From Ficedula albicollis (lineage: Eukaryota > Chordata > Aves > Passeriformes > Muscicapidae), in NCBI RefSeq assembly GCF_000247815.1, contig NC_021681.1, positions 18,691,040 through 18,755,039 on the forward strand: 64,000 bases of DNA, read 5' to 3'. Both the position numbers and the translations under genes were made by a program. Numbering within the stretch: the stretch's first letter is position 1; each line of letters starts with the position of its first letter. The notes beneath the pieces are model-generated. The model searched no databases, was not told where the DNA came from, and saw only the letters and a list, made by a program, of their open reading frames with translations. Positions 26,048-38,340 of the stretch are shown here, one piece after another.

Positions 26048-26533
26048 CTCTAATTTTTGAATCAACAGACAGCAGAAGTTGATACTTTACCACAGAGTAT
26101 GAAGAAATACCTTCCAAAATGTTCTATGAAAGAAAACTTGTTTTGTTCGAGGAGTGGCACTTCCAAGAAAACAATTTCCTAAAGATAGCCCAGATCTGCT
26201 ATTATTGAGCTAAAATGCTATATGGAATATTTAGCTTTATTTTGACCAAAAATTACACTTGCTCAAGTGCAAAGCTCTAGGAAATAATTCTCTCAACTAC
26301 TTTATCAACCAAAAAAGAGAAGCCTTTTCTAATGGTATGGACCCTAAAACTTTGCTCTGTGTGACAGAGAAAAATTAAGAACAACAACAAAATAACTTTG
26401 TTTCATCATTCAAGCGAGTATGTAATACAGAAAAAATAATTAAAACAAATTGAGTGAGATGAGTAAGATTTCTGCCTTCTCAGTACTACAAATACCAGGA
26501 CAAGCTAAGGCCAGACTGCCTCCAGACACTCAC

Positions 26534-26601
26534 CTGACTTACTCTTTCCTGGATGACTGGAGACTTTGTGCCCGACAACATTTCCTTTGAGCAGTTTTGC
26601 T
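26534..26601 (-). other. candidate exon (minus strand), unassigned
   Basis: On the minus strand, ACTTTCCCAG leads into a 68-nt stretch that ends in GTCAG|GTGAGTG, a consensus donor. Two of its three frames are open; one reads KEMLSGTKSPVIQERVSQ. The upstream pyrimidine tract is only moderate. No family is recognised and no partner exon has been established. It could be an exon of a noncoding RNA or chance. Confidence 0.2.
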
Positions 26602-29402
26602 CTGGGAAAGTTTTTATTGACCAAGGGGGAAACAAAATGCTTTGCCCTCAATTTCCTGGTAGATCCTAACAAAGTGAGCACAGATATGGAATGAGCTGAG
26701 GTTGGATGGAATCGTGGCTTTGCTGTTTTGTGGTTTCTGCTTGGACTTTCTGTTCCTTGACTGCCATATCCTCCTACCTCATGAAAGACTTGGAAGTTTC
26801 AGCTGGAAATGTGAAGCCACTGTAGTGGAAATGCAAAGCCATCAGAGCAGGGACATTGTGCTAAGACAGCCTCTACCAAAGAGCTTCTCTCAGCACTGAG
26901 ATGGAGCACTCTTCAGTAATTGCATCCCACTGGATTTGCTCCACAGTGCATTGGGATGAAGACTTTAATAACACAGAAAGCAGCATTTTAATAATCTGCC
27001 TGATTTTATGTGCTGTTGCGTACTGACTTCTACCAAAATCCTTTCATTTTACAGAAAGCACCATATTTTAAGGGGTCAGAACTCTCGCAATGTATTTAAA
27101 CTCCATTTTTGCATATTTCATGTTCACTTAAAAGTGCATTACCATCATTTATACTTCACAATCCAGTTACTCAGAAGTGAAATAGAGGTTTCCTGACAAT
27201 CTACTGAATCACAGATTATTTTAAATGTGGACAAATTCTTTTTCTCCCACCTCTCATCTCCCCATCAGGTGTAACAATTCCAGAATTTAGAGCATCTTCC
27301 ATCAAAGATTGCCAGAGTTTTGTCATTGCCTACATAGCAATTGGAAGCTGTTTACTATGAGTATAAAATTCTGCCATCCTGAGCCAGAGGCTTTTTGCTG
27401 CCACTGGGACTGCCTATGCATGGAGTCATCTTTCCTCTTATCAGCCCTGTGGTCTAAGCTACTTTGCTCCCTTTATAATCTGTGGCTGTACAGAGAAAAC
27501 CTCAGAAAGGGCAGTTCATCACAGCTATTTAGACATGTATCCTAGGATTGGATGCAGTTCCCTGGAGAGGTATCTGTTTCTCTTCATCAATTAAAAACAA
27601 CCCCATTGCCTAGTTCAGACTCCACAGCCAGCTTTCAAATGATGGGGGTCAATGGGAAGAATCCCACTCAAAACCTGATGGAAAAGGAGTCAAGGCCCTG
27701 CAGGGTCAATGGAGCAGACCTCAGTCCCCAGCAGAGGACCCAGAACACGACAAGCAACAAGAAGATGAATGTTCTCTCTTGGTGGAGAACTACATTGCTT
27801 TGTACAGCACTTTTCCAAAGGGTAAATCAGTTTTCCGCCCCCAAGGAAAACAATATGTCAATAGGTAGTTGACTAAGGGGAGTTGAAGAGAGTGGACTGC
27901 TTAATCTCTGGTGTTTCATGCAGGACATGCTTACAAAAGAGTCCCTGCAAACTTGCATCTTTCTGTACATACATGTGATGCTCGCAGTATAAATAGCAGC
28001 ACACAGGGACATTTAATGACAGCCTGAAAGGGCATGCACCAGGCAGTGGGGTCCTGCATGACATGTGTTCTCATCAGTGCCACAGGTGGTCAAAGCAGAC
28101 AAGATGTTCAAAATCTGACAGCTGATGGAGTATTTTTTAAATATCAGAACAGAACACATGGAAATATGACTCCATTCCTCTGCACTCTCCCAGTTTAAAC
28201 CTGCACTGTACTGAACCAAATGCAGCTATTATGGCATAAGGCTGGAGTCAGTACAGAAGAATTCAGCCCCTGAGATTTAAAGCATTTATGAAGAATTTTC
28301 AATTATTGCCAGTATCAGTCTGAGTGCTCTAAAAACCTGTACAAATCACAGAAAGGAAAACAAAGAACTACTCATAGAGATGATCCTTTTTGAAAACTGA
28401 GTGTGTGAACATCTGAGAGTCTGCTTGTGTACCTTTAATACATGGACTTAATATGTTAAGAATATTTCTTCAAATTCCTTAAATTCAAGAAGATTTTACT
28501 TTCAAGAATGGGATGCATTAATAGCAATGTAGAAAGGCAAACACTTCTTTAAGTGTTAAACCATACTCCAAAGAGGAATTAAACTAAGAGATTTACAGAG
28601 CATGTTTCCTAGTGTATCAATGGAGCAAAAAGAAAAAAAAACAACCAGTATTTTCAAGTACTTCTACTGATATGCTTTTCTGAACAGAGCAGCCACACTT
28701 GCTGCCTCACTATCCCCAAGAAGCAGATCCAATTGTACTGCATGCAAACAGAGAAGCTGGACAAAAAGAGACTCAACCATGGAAAATATTCAGTGAAACT
28801 TCTGGCTACAGCATAGATAAGCAAATCCTAAAACTGTTGAAATATTTAAGATCAGTGATAATATTAAAAAATCTATCAAAGACAGGTATACCACTGGGCA
28901 GCAAGTTATCAATACTCAAAACTTTTATTTATCAAGTTTGTCAAGAAGTGCATGCTAAACCATTTATAAAGCCACCTGCATTCATAATTTATATAGATAA
29001 TTATGCTTTCTTATATATTTCTTATATATATAATGTAATAAGTTGCTTATTTGTATTTCAATGTTACTCTTTTTTAGATTCCAACTACTATGAACATCTC
29101 AATGACTGCATCACAATATCCTCTGACCTGCATGTGTGCTCAAGGGCTTAGTGTGGAAGTGTGTAAATAGTGTGTAAATACCCACTAACCTGCCCCCTGT
29201 TTGTCTTTATGGGAAACCAAATGCACAAGAGGATGCCACACAGTCTTCCAGAAGTGCAAATGTGCATCCTATCTAATCAGGAGGTAGGATGAGGACATCA
29301 CACCCCCTCACCAGTTTCTTGGAGGGCTCTGATATGTCACTTGAACTATCTCAGTTGTTGTAAAGGCATCGTTGACACTGACATTGCTATGTCCTCCCAC
29401 AG

Positions 29403-29465
29403 CAGAGTTTTCTAGGCAGTGCTCAGTGCATTTAGGCATTGAGGGAGGTAGTTATAACACCTCAG
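29403..29465 (+). other. candidate exon (plus strand), unassigned
   Basis: The acceptor text TGCTATGTCCTCCCACAG is a good pyrimidine tract plus AG. 63 nt later comes ACCTCAG|GTAAGTG, a perfect consensus donor. One frame is open (about 20 codons). This is the best splice-site pair on the plus strand of the window. Without a partner exon or any recognised peptide, a noncoding-RNA exon is as likely as a coding one. Confidence 0.25.
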
Positions 29466-32400
29466 GTAAGTGAAAAAGCATCACACTCAGAGTCACAGTC
29501 ATCATGAAACTCCTTCATTTCTATTTCTCAGACTCAGTGATACATAAAAACTGTAATTAATTTGCAACTGAAAGTTCTGTTTCTTGCCCCCAGTTCAGTG
29601 TAGGCTTGGAAAAAAATTAATTTCTTTTCTTTTGAAACTGTTTAGGCCACATATCCATCAAGACCAAGTGAAAAGGAGATCCAGTCTGTCGCCTCTTGCA
29701 CAGAGAGTATGGTTTCTCCATCTGGATTCAGCCACACCTGGGTAATCTCTGAAAGTAATGGCTGGCACAGATGTCACTGTGTGTCTAATTTGACCTGTAA
29801 AACCTTAAATTCTGATGATAATGTGCAACAAGGAAAGAAGCCAGCTGGAGCTAGAAGCAGTGGCAATTAGAAATAAACATCTTTGCACTGGCAAAATAAA
29901 CAGATTTGATGTGAGAAATCAGTGAGAGACAAACATTGAAGCCCCTGATGTTACCCTGACAGTCTTTTCAGGGGAGAATGATACTTTTTTTAAAAAACTT
30001 CTCACAGATTTTCTTGCATGGGAATAATGCAAGTTCAAAACCAAAGGGTTTGATATAACCCATCAACAGGCACAGCTGGAACACAGAGATCAGGATGAAC
30101 TGAACAGCAGAGCCTGTATGACAGAAGGAAGAAAAGTGGTGAAAGATTTCAGTTTTAGTCAGAATTGGGTTTGGCAAAAATTCTCTTTCAAATCTGTCCA
30201 ATCATATGCTTGAGTAAGTTATTCACCCAGGCTAGTAACATCTGTTCAGGAAAGGGGCCAACTTTAAAATGGGTTTTTTTATCCCACAAAACAAAGCATA
30301 ATCTAAGCTATAAATATACATGTTTTTACTATGCTGGAAAAGTATCTCATGAAGAAAAAAAAATCTTTAGTTTTGGACTTTTTTGTTTCTAGAGACATTA
30401 CTCATCTGATCCTGGATCCTTTACATATTCAGGAGGCTCACTGCTTTTAGCAGAATCCTTAGGACTGCAGGGATTTTTCTTACTCTCAGAGATGTTCTTG
30501 CCCCTTATGAAATCACAGCCTCCCAGGTCCACTCTCCACTGGCACATTTTTCACATCGTGCCTAGTAAGAGCTATTTAGTCCTTCTAACGCATCACCACA
30601 GACAAAAAACCACTCCAAAAGCCCCATTGTCATGTGAAACTAAAGAAAAACTTCAAAATAATTCAAAATAAACAGAAAATAAGACATTTTCCACTTCGGA
30701 TTTTTTTTGCAATGCTTGGTGAGGTCACTATATTTTGATGAGACACTTTCCAGCAGACACATACACGCACACACACAAAATACTACAGTGCCTCTAAAAA
30801 AAACATTTTAAATTGATGGATGAGTGTCAGCTTTGAAGAACCTGACCATGCAGTGGCTTGATAGCACAGAAAGAAAGCAATCTGTAAGTGCAAGTCTGTT
30901 TCTTTTGGCAGCAGCAGGACTTGCTAATGGATTCATCATTTTTTGTTCAGCATGAGGCTCAAACAAAAAAACATTTAGGGCTCTATTCATCTGAGTTTCC
31001 GGGTCTACACTTGCCAGCCATGGAGGCTCTGTGGCTTTGTGCTCCAGTGCTCAGTTCTGACTCATGTTACTCAAGTTTGGAAATGAAGGTTCCACAAGAC
31101 AAGGAAATCATAGTGTCAATCCTTGTTCTTCCTTCCGTGCCTCTGCCTGCACTGGAGCAGCACTTTGAGGTCCTACTGACCCCACCACCAGTGGGGCCAC
31201 TGACCATCCCTTCCTGGCTCACTCATCCTCTAACAAGTTCTTAGATGGCAGCAGGTCCTGAAGTTGATCAGCCATGAAGAGCCACAGAAATGCACCCACA
31301 GTTCAGAAGGAAACTGCTAGAAAATTAATTGCAATGAGGAAGAGAAAACTGGAAGTGCATTGAAGGAGGAGACTTCCAGCAAGCAGGAAACAGGGCACCA
31401 GAGAAAAAGGAAGAGATAAAAGCCTTATTAAAAAGATATTTGGCTTCCTAGGGAAAGGCTTATTAGTGCAGAGGCTGTTAAAGATGTTTCCACATTGCTG
31501 TGCACACATGCAGGAAGGAGGGAAAACACCAACACCAATAAACAGATCATGCACCTGGGACACTTCATCCACTTCAAGGCAAGAAGCACCTTTGCCTTCT
31601 GCCTTTTCAAAAACACCTGAAAATAAACAATGTGAACCTACAATGGCTCGTCTTTACTTTTTGCAAGGCACTCACACGGTGTCTAATGTGCTTCAGATGA
31701 GTATTTTCTTTTTAATACATTGGAATCAGCAAGATGGGAATCTTTCTGATGGAAGGATGGAATAAAGAGAAAGGGTCTTACCAGAAATAATTTCACCATT
31801 TACTAGCAAAATACCTCACCGTACAAAAGCAATAGTTCATGGCAGGGGCTAAAATTACAGCATTACACTGAAATATGTCATTAGGGTTGGCTTGTTGCTG
31901 TCATTTTTTCCTTTAAAAACTGACTCTCTACAAAACAATTTATAAGAGATTTCAGACACCCAAAATATTACTCTAACTCTACAGAATCATATTTTAGATG
32001 TCTTGTTTCACTGATAGTTTCAACAAGGAATGCACAAAATGATCAAACTACGTATGAGTAGCAGCAATTATTGGTACATTTGAGATGAGCACAGCACGAA
32101 GGATAAGTCCAAAGAAAGAATAAGACCCAAATACTAAGGGAGGAAAAAAAAAGGAAAGATTGAGCAAAAAGGCCTGAAAAGCAGGAAAGGACTAGCTGTC
32201 TGCAGGAAGCTTGTATCCTTGTGTGAGTGCAAGTGACCCAGTGTTGGCTGGAATGTTATCTCTATGTGATCTACAGAATTTTTCTCTTAACTGTAGCAAC
32301 TGAAGAAGAGTGAATTAAAGTCTTAAAGAGAAAAAAAATCAATAAAGAAAAAAAAAGGAAAATATGACAGAAGAGCCTTTCAATGGGTATATAAAATGCT

Positions 32401-33902
32401 GCTCAAATAATCATGGGGAGAAACCCCAAATTTCCTTGCTTGCAACAGAAATACCTCACAAAAAAAACCCAACACCCCAGACACAAAATGAAGATCTTTT
32501 TCCTTTTGTTTTGAACACTGTTTGTCATTGAGTTTCTCTATTGCATCACTAGGGCTGACACACTAGGTCATAGTAGGCTTTTCCCTGATGCTTCTAGCCC
32601 CCAAAGTAAACTTCTGCCTGCTCTTCCTTTATGATCTTGAGTTTTAACCCAATTTATCTATTGGCATAGACAATATTTAGCTAGAAACTCCAGTGGAAAA
32701 GTCCAAAGGATAATATCTGGCTCCTTGCAGCCTTGTCAAGACATAAAGGTCAGTGGAAAGGATTACTCCAACCACCCTTTCCTGCATTCAGTTTTATCTT
32801 TAATAGAGAAGTCCTGCCCTCTGTGCATCTGAGAGTCACCCTTTAATAAACCTTTGTAGGTTCCTTTGGTTTGAGCTGCACTGAACCCTGCTGTTCAGGC
32901 TCTTGCTATAAATCTGTAGCCCCTAAATAGAGCACCTCTCTTCTGAGAGACAAGGCTTTGTATACCTGCTGTCTGCAGCCAGCTGGAGTATTTCCCTTTT
33001 CCCTCCAGATTTGTCTTAACCATTTCCTCACCAGCTGCATGAAATGTGATTTATCTTTCATTACAACATGAAGATTAGGCTGTTTTCCTTAATCAGTAGC
33101 AATTTGCCATTTGTATTCTGCTGGGTGATCAAGGTCCTCTTACAAACTTGAGGCATATGAAGAAAAAGTGAAAAGTCTTAGGTCCCCCACAGCAGTTACT
33201 ACCACAGAAATCAAAATAAACAGACCAGTATGTCCATGTGTTCCCAGCTCCCATCCCTGCTTGTAAGGTCAAGAGAAGCAAACCTTCCTAATACTGATCA
33301 TTTTCCGAGCCCTCAAATGAAAACTAAAAGGTATTGCAGTAGAGTATACAGGTATAAAAATAACCTTCCACTTCCTTCTGTCTGCCAAAACACCATGGAC
33401 GACCAAGAAATCCAAGTCCAAGCGGACAACTAACTTTAGAAAAGGTAAACACATCCATGAGCATCAGAGAATCGCTGCCAAAACAAGAGCATCCTTTCTT
33501 AAGTTCTAAGGGACAGACTTTTAAGTTTTTCAGGGTTGGAAATATAAGCTACTCAAAAACATAAGACCTGAAACTACTACTGTTTGTCATTGAGAGGAAA
33601 CAAAAAAAAAGAAGAAAGTGTCTAAGAAGCTTTAATAGAAGAAAGGTTTTGTTTTTAAACGGGGAAAAAGAATAAATGATATTGCTTCTCAGCAATAACC
33701 TACCACCCACCAATGTATCAATTTATGAGGAACATTTTTATAAAATAAGCAGATTTACAACAAGCTCCATTCTGTATCAATGGAGTAGTTCCTTTCTGTT
33801 CGATAACACCAGAACAGCACCAGAGAGCCATGGATGCCTGCTTGTGCCTGTAGGGAATTACCTCATCAGCCATGCTCTGTGCTGGGATTTTCCTCAATTC
33901 TG

Positions 33903-34000
33903 TGCCCATTTCTAACACAGATGAAGTGACTTTCCACTTACTGCCCAAGGTCATACATCTGGTAAATGATTCCAGAATAGAATATTGCTCTCAGTGCCAC
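33903..34000 (-). mobile_element. MIR-type SINE relic (minus strand)
   Basis: The plus strand carries TGCCCATTTCTAACACAGAT, then AAGTGACTT, CTGCCCAAGGTCATACATCT and GGTAAATGATTCCAGAATAG. This tracks the reverse complement of MIR (CCCATTTTACAGATGAGG...GTGACTTGCCCAAGGTCACACAGCTGGTAAGTGGCAGAGC). About 100 bp remain, with many substitutions. Confidence 0.75.
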
Positions 34001-36177
34001 TTAATAACCCCTCATAGTACAAGAATAGAAATTTGCCCAAAGAAAAAGAGAAATGTATGAGCAAGAGGTAGAAATGAGAAAGCTGGTTTGAAAAGAAGGC
34101 AGTGTTAAGTGTCTCATGTGGCTTTTCAAAATCAACTGTTTAAATACACAAATACTGCTGTTCAAATTTCATCACTCTACAAAGCTCAAGGGTCAAAATC
34201 AGGCCAAATATGAATCACAGGTTCCTATGTTCTATCAGATGCCTTCATTACTGGGTGCTGAAAAATTATGGGTGTTGGTTTGTTCCTTAATTCTTTCTCC
34301 TGCAATCTCTAGCACATCAGTATCATAAACTGAGTAAGTTTTCAATTTAAATTATGAAAGAAAGAAACATCTATTTGTATGTTATAAATAGGATTATATA
34401 GGATTATTTAATAGTGCTATTCATATTCTTTTAAGGTTTGGCTTGGAAATAGAGGTAAGTTCCCTAAATGCAGCCAGGGTTTACATCTAATGTACGTCCA
34501 CATCTTCCATTGCTAAATCTCATCTATTTTCCAAAATTGAGGTTAAGGTATCTGAAGGTCACTAAATAAGGGATAATTATTGTTAGGACTTGATTGTTCC
34601 TTGGACCTCAACTGCAGGTGCAGTCACTTAATTTCATGAATTACCAAAGTAAATGTAAGCAAAATTCTTTTTTCATTAATCCAACAATCTTACTTACATG
34701 CAGCCTCTAAAGCCTCTAAAGAAAAATAGTAAGATTTAATAGTGTTGTGAATAAAGAAAGGAAGTCTAAAAGATATTCAGTGAAATAAATTGAAGCTGTC
34801 TCCATTAGTATTTGCCATGTCCTGTGGCTGGGAACGCTGCCAGCACCTAGTGTGGGAAGCAAAGGTCTAAAAGTAGAGGAGAAGACATTAGGAGGGCAAA
34901 CTGTGCCAAGTGCAGGGTGTTCTTTAGAGCTGGGTGCTGGGAATAGGACAACAGACAACTGATGGATGCACTGGGTAGATGGAGGCAATGTCTCAATTAC
35001 CCTCTTTGTTTCAGACATTGGGAATATTAGTTCAGTGGGGAAAAAGTCTCAATTAGAGTAGTTACCATAATTGCATGCCTAATGGTTGAGCATCTCAGCC
35101 CAGGAGAGTCTGTCACACAACCAAGCTAAAGGCTTTGTGGGATTGCTAACAAGATCTTGCTCATCCTGAATGATCTGTTAAATACTTAAGGAATAAGCCC
35201 TTCCCAGGATAAAACCAAGTCAAATGACACATGTGGAGCATGTCTGGTACAAAGATTTCTCTGGTACTCCCACATCTGCCATGTGACAGCTAGCAAAGGA
35301 GTACAAGTTATTGCTGGTAGAGAACAGGTTTGCCATATATAATATTTGAACAAGTTAGGCAGGTTTCAACATGATCATTTCATATGTCGTGACAACTTAA
35401 GAGCAAAACAGTCACCACAGCAAGAGTTACATCAGATTTGAGGCAGCTGCTGGATACTGGCCACGAAAGAGTTGTCACATAGACAAACACAGCTACTACT
35501 GATCTAGTAGTAAGGAATAAGGCTGAGCTGGTATCAAGTCAAGTCATAAATAAGTAAAAATTTCAGGATTTTAAAGCCAACTGTGTTTTCCCATAGTGAA
35601 AAATTAAAATTCTATGTTTGAAAGCATATATATTGCATTTATCGGGTACAAAGGAGCTCAGAATGCTTCTCAAGATACTTTGAAACCACTTCCCAGTGCA
35701 AATACTGCCCAGAATAAGCCTAAGAGATTCAAAACAGAGATTGACACATTTACTAGTTTTCCATTTAAAATGGGGAATTTCCCACTAAAAAGCAACTTCA
35801 ATTTTTTTTATGACAATCTTTTCTTTCTTGTTTTCACGTGCAGCAGCTGTCTGCTTTCTTTGGTGGTGCCAGAGCAGCCCAGTAAATCCCTGTGAGCTGA
35901 GGGAGAGGTCTGTCACCCAGTCAGGAGCACAGAAACTGAGAAACATCAGTTGCACAAGAGGGAGTGAGAGCAGCCCTGAAGTTCCAGCTCTGCCCCAGAA
36001 TGTCAGAGCTGGTAGTTCTGGGAGCCACACAGATTTGCACTGGGTCTTGGAAGTATGTCATTGGAACTAGGACTTCTTAATTTTTTAGCACACAAGATTG
36101 TTCTGCTCAAACCATATCCTATTAAAATATTCCTTCCCATCTCCTAGAAAGGGTCTATGAAACTTTGAAGAGATTTT
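34001..36177. other. noncoding stretch, no recognised gene
   Basis: Short frames only, without domains. An isolated consensus donor GAG|GTAAGT at about 34455 has only a 19-nt stretch back to the nearest acceptor and is not credible as an exon. Confidence 0.6.
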
Positions 36178-36305
36178 GGGGTGGAGGGAGAATGGGAGGA
36201 TAAGTGAGAAGATATGATGAGTACTTCAGGAGAGGGAAAAGTTAGAAAAGTGAAAGTATGGGAGGGAAAGAAAACAATAAGAGACATGAGAAGGGGAAAG
36301 AATTT
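36178..36305. repeat. purine-rich strand asymmetry
   Basis: The plus strand is strongly purine-rich (GGAGG, GAAAAG, GGGAAAG runs) for about 130 bp. It is not a clean short-unit repeat. Such tracts can be low-complexity remnants. Confidence 0.5.
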
Positions 36306-37483
36306 GCCAGCACAGGTAGTGGTAATCAGGGTAGGAAGGTTTTTCTCTTTTGTTGCACAGTGCTTTGATTCCCGAGTGCTCCATTTGAGGCCTGCAGCAT
36401 GATGGCTCTGCTGTATGCAGAGTGGAGGATCCTGTCATATGGGGGTCGCCGGAGTACAACTGAATTTACAGTCCACAGCAGCTCCTGTAGTCAAGCCCAA
36501 ACCGAATGCCTCCTCTTAAGGGTTGAATTCAGCTGGGAGCTGGAGAGCTCAAGAGCAGGACCCACCTCACAATCCTAGCACTGGCTCCCTATCCCCAGTC
36601 AGCATCCTCAGGGCATCTTTCCAGTGAATTACTCTTCCTAGATCCCATCAAGCAGGAATACAACTTAAATTAAGAGAAGAGTGATGCCTTCTAGCAAGAT
36701 ATGCTGACTCAATAACAGTCTCCTTCTGTCCCCTGGCAGGGGAAATAACGCCAGCTGCAAAAGAAAGAACTAATAGAGATAAATGACTGGAGTCACACGC
36801 AACCTTCTCAGTTGTCTTTTGAATGGTGAGACACGAACATAAGCATTGCACCCTCAGTTGGCGGAGCTGGAGCTGGAGCCTGGCTCTGCCCTGCGTGCAC
36901 AGAGAGCCCTGCAGGAGCCCAGCAAGGTGGACACAGCTCTCTAAGTAGCCCAGCCTGTCAACATTAGTGAAGGCCTTGGTTTCTAAACACTGGGCTGCAC
37001 CGAATTTGAATGCTCCACTGATGACTGAACTGGTTAGGAATACAACTGAACAGCAGGCTGAATACCCAGCGAGGTATTGTGGGTAATTAGAGATTAATTA
37101 CAATCCCATAGTTTGTATCATGGTTCAGGGTCAGCACAGGGTCAGTGCACATGGCAAACTTAGAGAGCTGTGGCTGGATGGATGACGCCAGCTCGGAGTG
37201 GCTCAGCAAAGTGAAGCGTACAGAAATGAGGAGCCAGTGAGGCTGGGGAGGGGACTCACAGCCAGGGCCCTGGCGACAGCAGTGACACTGAGTTGTGGGG
37301 CCTGCGGGCACTGAGAAAATGTTAACAAGCAGCAGAGAGAATACAGCTGCACTAACTATCCAACTGCAACCCTGACTTTTCCAATTAACCTTTTCCAGGC
37401 TTTCTAAGATTTGGGAAATCTGGGGCACTGTCCTGTTGTCAAAGAAAGCTCTTAAAGAAAGAAAAGTAGTGAGAAAAACTGAC
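36306..37483. other. noncoding stretch, no recognised gene
   Basis: The overlapping frames (for example 37087-37485 minus, 132 codons) show no domain. GC is slightly higher at 36840-37320. It ends where the poly(A) tract before the tandem duplication begins. Confidence 0.55.
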
Positions 37484-37484
37484 A

Positions 37485-37505
<21 letters not shown>
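37484..37505 (+). repeat. poly(A) tract, 22 A, before duplication copy 1
   Basis: An uninterrupted run of 22 A directly abutting the first copy of the 797-bp unit. Confidence 0.95.
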
Positions 37506-37515
<10 letters not shown>

Positions 37516-38302
37516 AAAGAACCTCTGCTATTTAATATGGCTATTAAATTTTTATTTAAGCTAAATCCAGAAAAATGTTTTGTCAGGCTGCAATGAGCTT
37601 TTTGGTAGATGGCATTCATAGGAAGTGTGGAATATGTGCTTGCAGTTCAAAGCCCATTTATCATTAAAGCCCTTCCCCTCCCATTGCCAGGAACAATTTG
37701 TCATATTTTTATCAACAATCAAGATATGCAAATAGCCTAAGACAGCTGAAAAGGCAAATCCATAACCCCAATATGCAAAATAGACAAGTGATAATGTAGT
37801 AGGTCGAAGATACAGAACAGAAGTGTTTGGTGGAGAGAGGAATAAATCAATATAAAACTCCCAAGTGGTCATTTTTGGCAGTTAATTATTTCCAGGAAGT
37901 TTTTCTCTTTTAAATAAACCAAATTTTTTTTTAAAGATCATGAAACTAAAAAGCGAGCTTGTGGCATTCAGAGGAGGGTGAAGAGGAGGCTGGTTCTTGC
38001 AAGGGCCAGCTGGTATGGAGAGGATATACCCGTCCTCTTGTGTGCCCCCAGCCGTATCCGCAGGTGGCTCCTGCTGCTGGGCCTTACTGAATGAGGATCT
38101 GTGTAAATTCCCAAACATATGAACATCAGTTCCTTTCTGTACAACAAGGGAGTATTTTCCCTTCTGCCTGGATTTGATTTCCAGAGGCATCTGTGCATTT
38201 GCCCAATTCCTGCCCAGTGCTAGGAAGCATTTCAAATTATTCTTCTTAATTTCAAGGGTGGCAGTAACATTTATGCTATTTCAATAATAGATAAAAAAAA
38301 TC
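37506..38302 (+). repeat. 797-bp tandem duplication, copy 1
   Basis: From GGAAAAGGGTAAAG to ATAAAAAAAATC, this block recurs with an offset of exactly 825 bp at 38331-39127. I see no mismatch between the copies by eye. The unit is unique-looking text, not a known repeat family. It has a perfect POU octamer at 37726-37733 and an ATGCAAAA variant at 37773-37780. On the minus strand one frame stays open for about 220 codons except for one TAA near 37882. It has no recognisable domain and no proper ATG at its upstream end, so I do not call a gene. Confidence 0.95.
37726..37733 (+). promoter_or_regulatory. POU/octamer motif ATGCAAAT (copy 1)
   Basis: Exact octamer-binding (OCT/POU) consensus. The same motif lies in copy 2 at 38551-38558. 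An 8-bp match is weak on its own; it is noted because it lies in the duplicated unit. Confidence 0.25.
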
Positions 38303-38309
38303 AAAAAAA

Positions 38310-38330
<21 letters not shown>
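38303..38330 (+). repeat. poly(A) tract, 28 A, at the duplication junction
   Basis: A run of 28 A lies between the end of copy 1 (AAAAAAAATC) and the start of copy 2 (GGAAAAGGG). It differs in length from the 22-A run before copy 1. Confidence 0.95.

Positions 38331-38340
<10 letters not shown>

Larger units (their letters stand above)
25084..33902. other. long noncoding stretch with scattered splice-like signals
   Basis: The longest frame (28699-29151, plus, 150 codons) is A/T-rich, has no known domain and ends in low-complexity I/Y/F text. Two exon-like stretches are listed separately at 26534-26601 and 29403-29465. A perfect X-box (GTTGCCAGAGCAAC) lies at 26034-26047. 28978-29045 is TA-rich, and 32121-32165 and 32301-32365 are purine-rich. 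A short CA run lies near 30765. No repeat family recognised. Confidence 0.55.

Noticed and set aside
28699..29151. 150-codon plus-strand frame, the longest in the window
   Set aside because: A/T-rich, no domain recognised, ends in low-complexity I/Y/F text, with no convincing start context or splice structure.
33393..33432. ATG in a perfect Kozak context (CACCATGG)
   Set aside because: The frame closes after 12 codons; no known micropeptide recognised.
34436..34454. 19-nt micro-exon before a consensus donor GAG|GTAAGT
   Set aside because: Very short, length not a multiple of three, poor acceptor.
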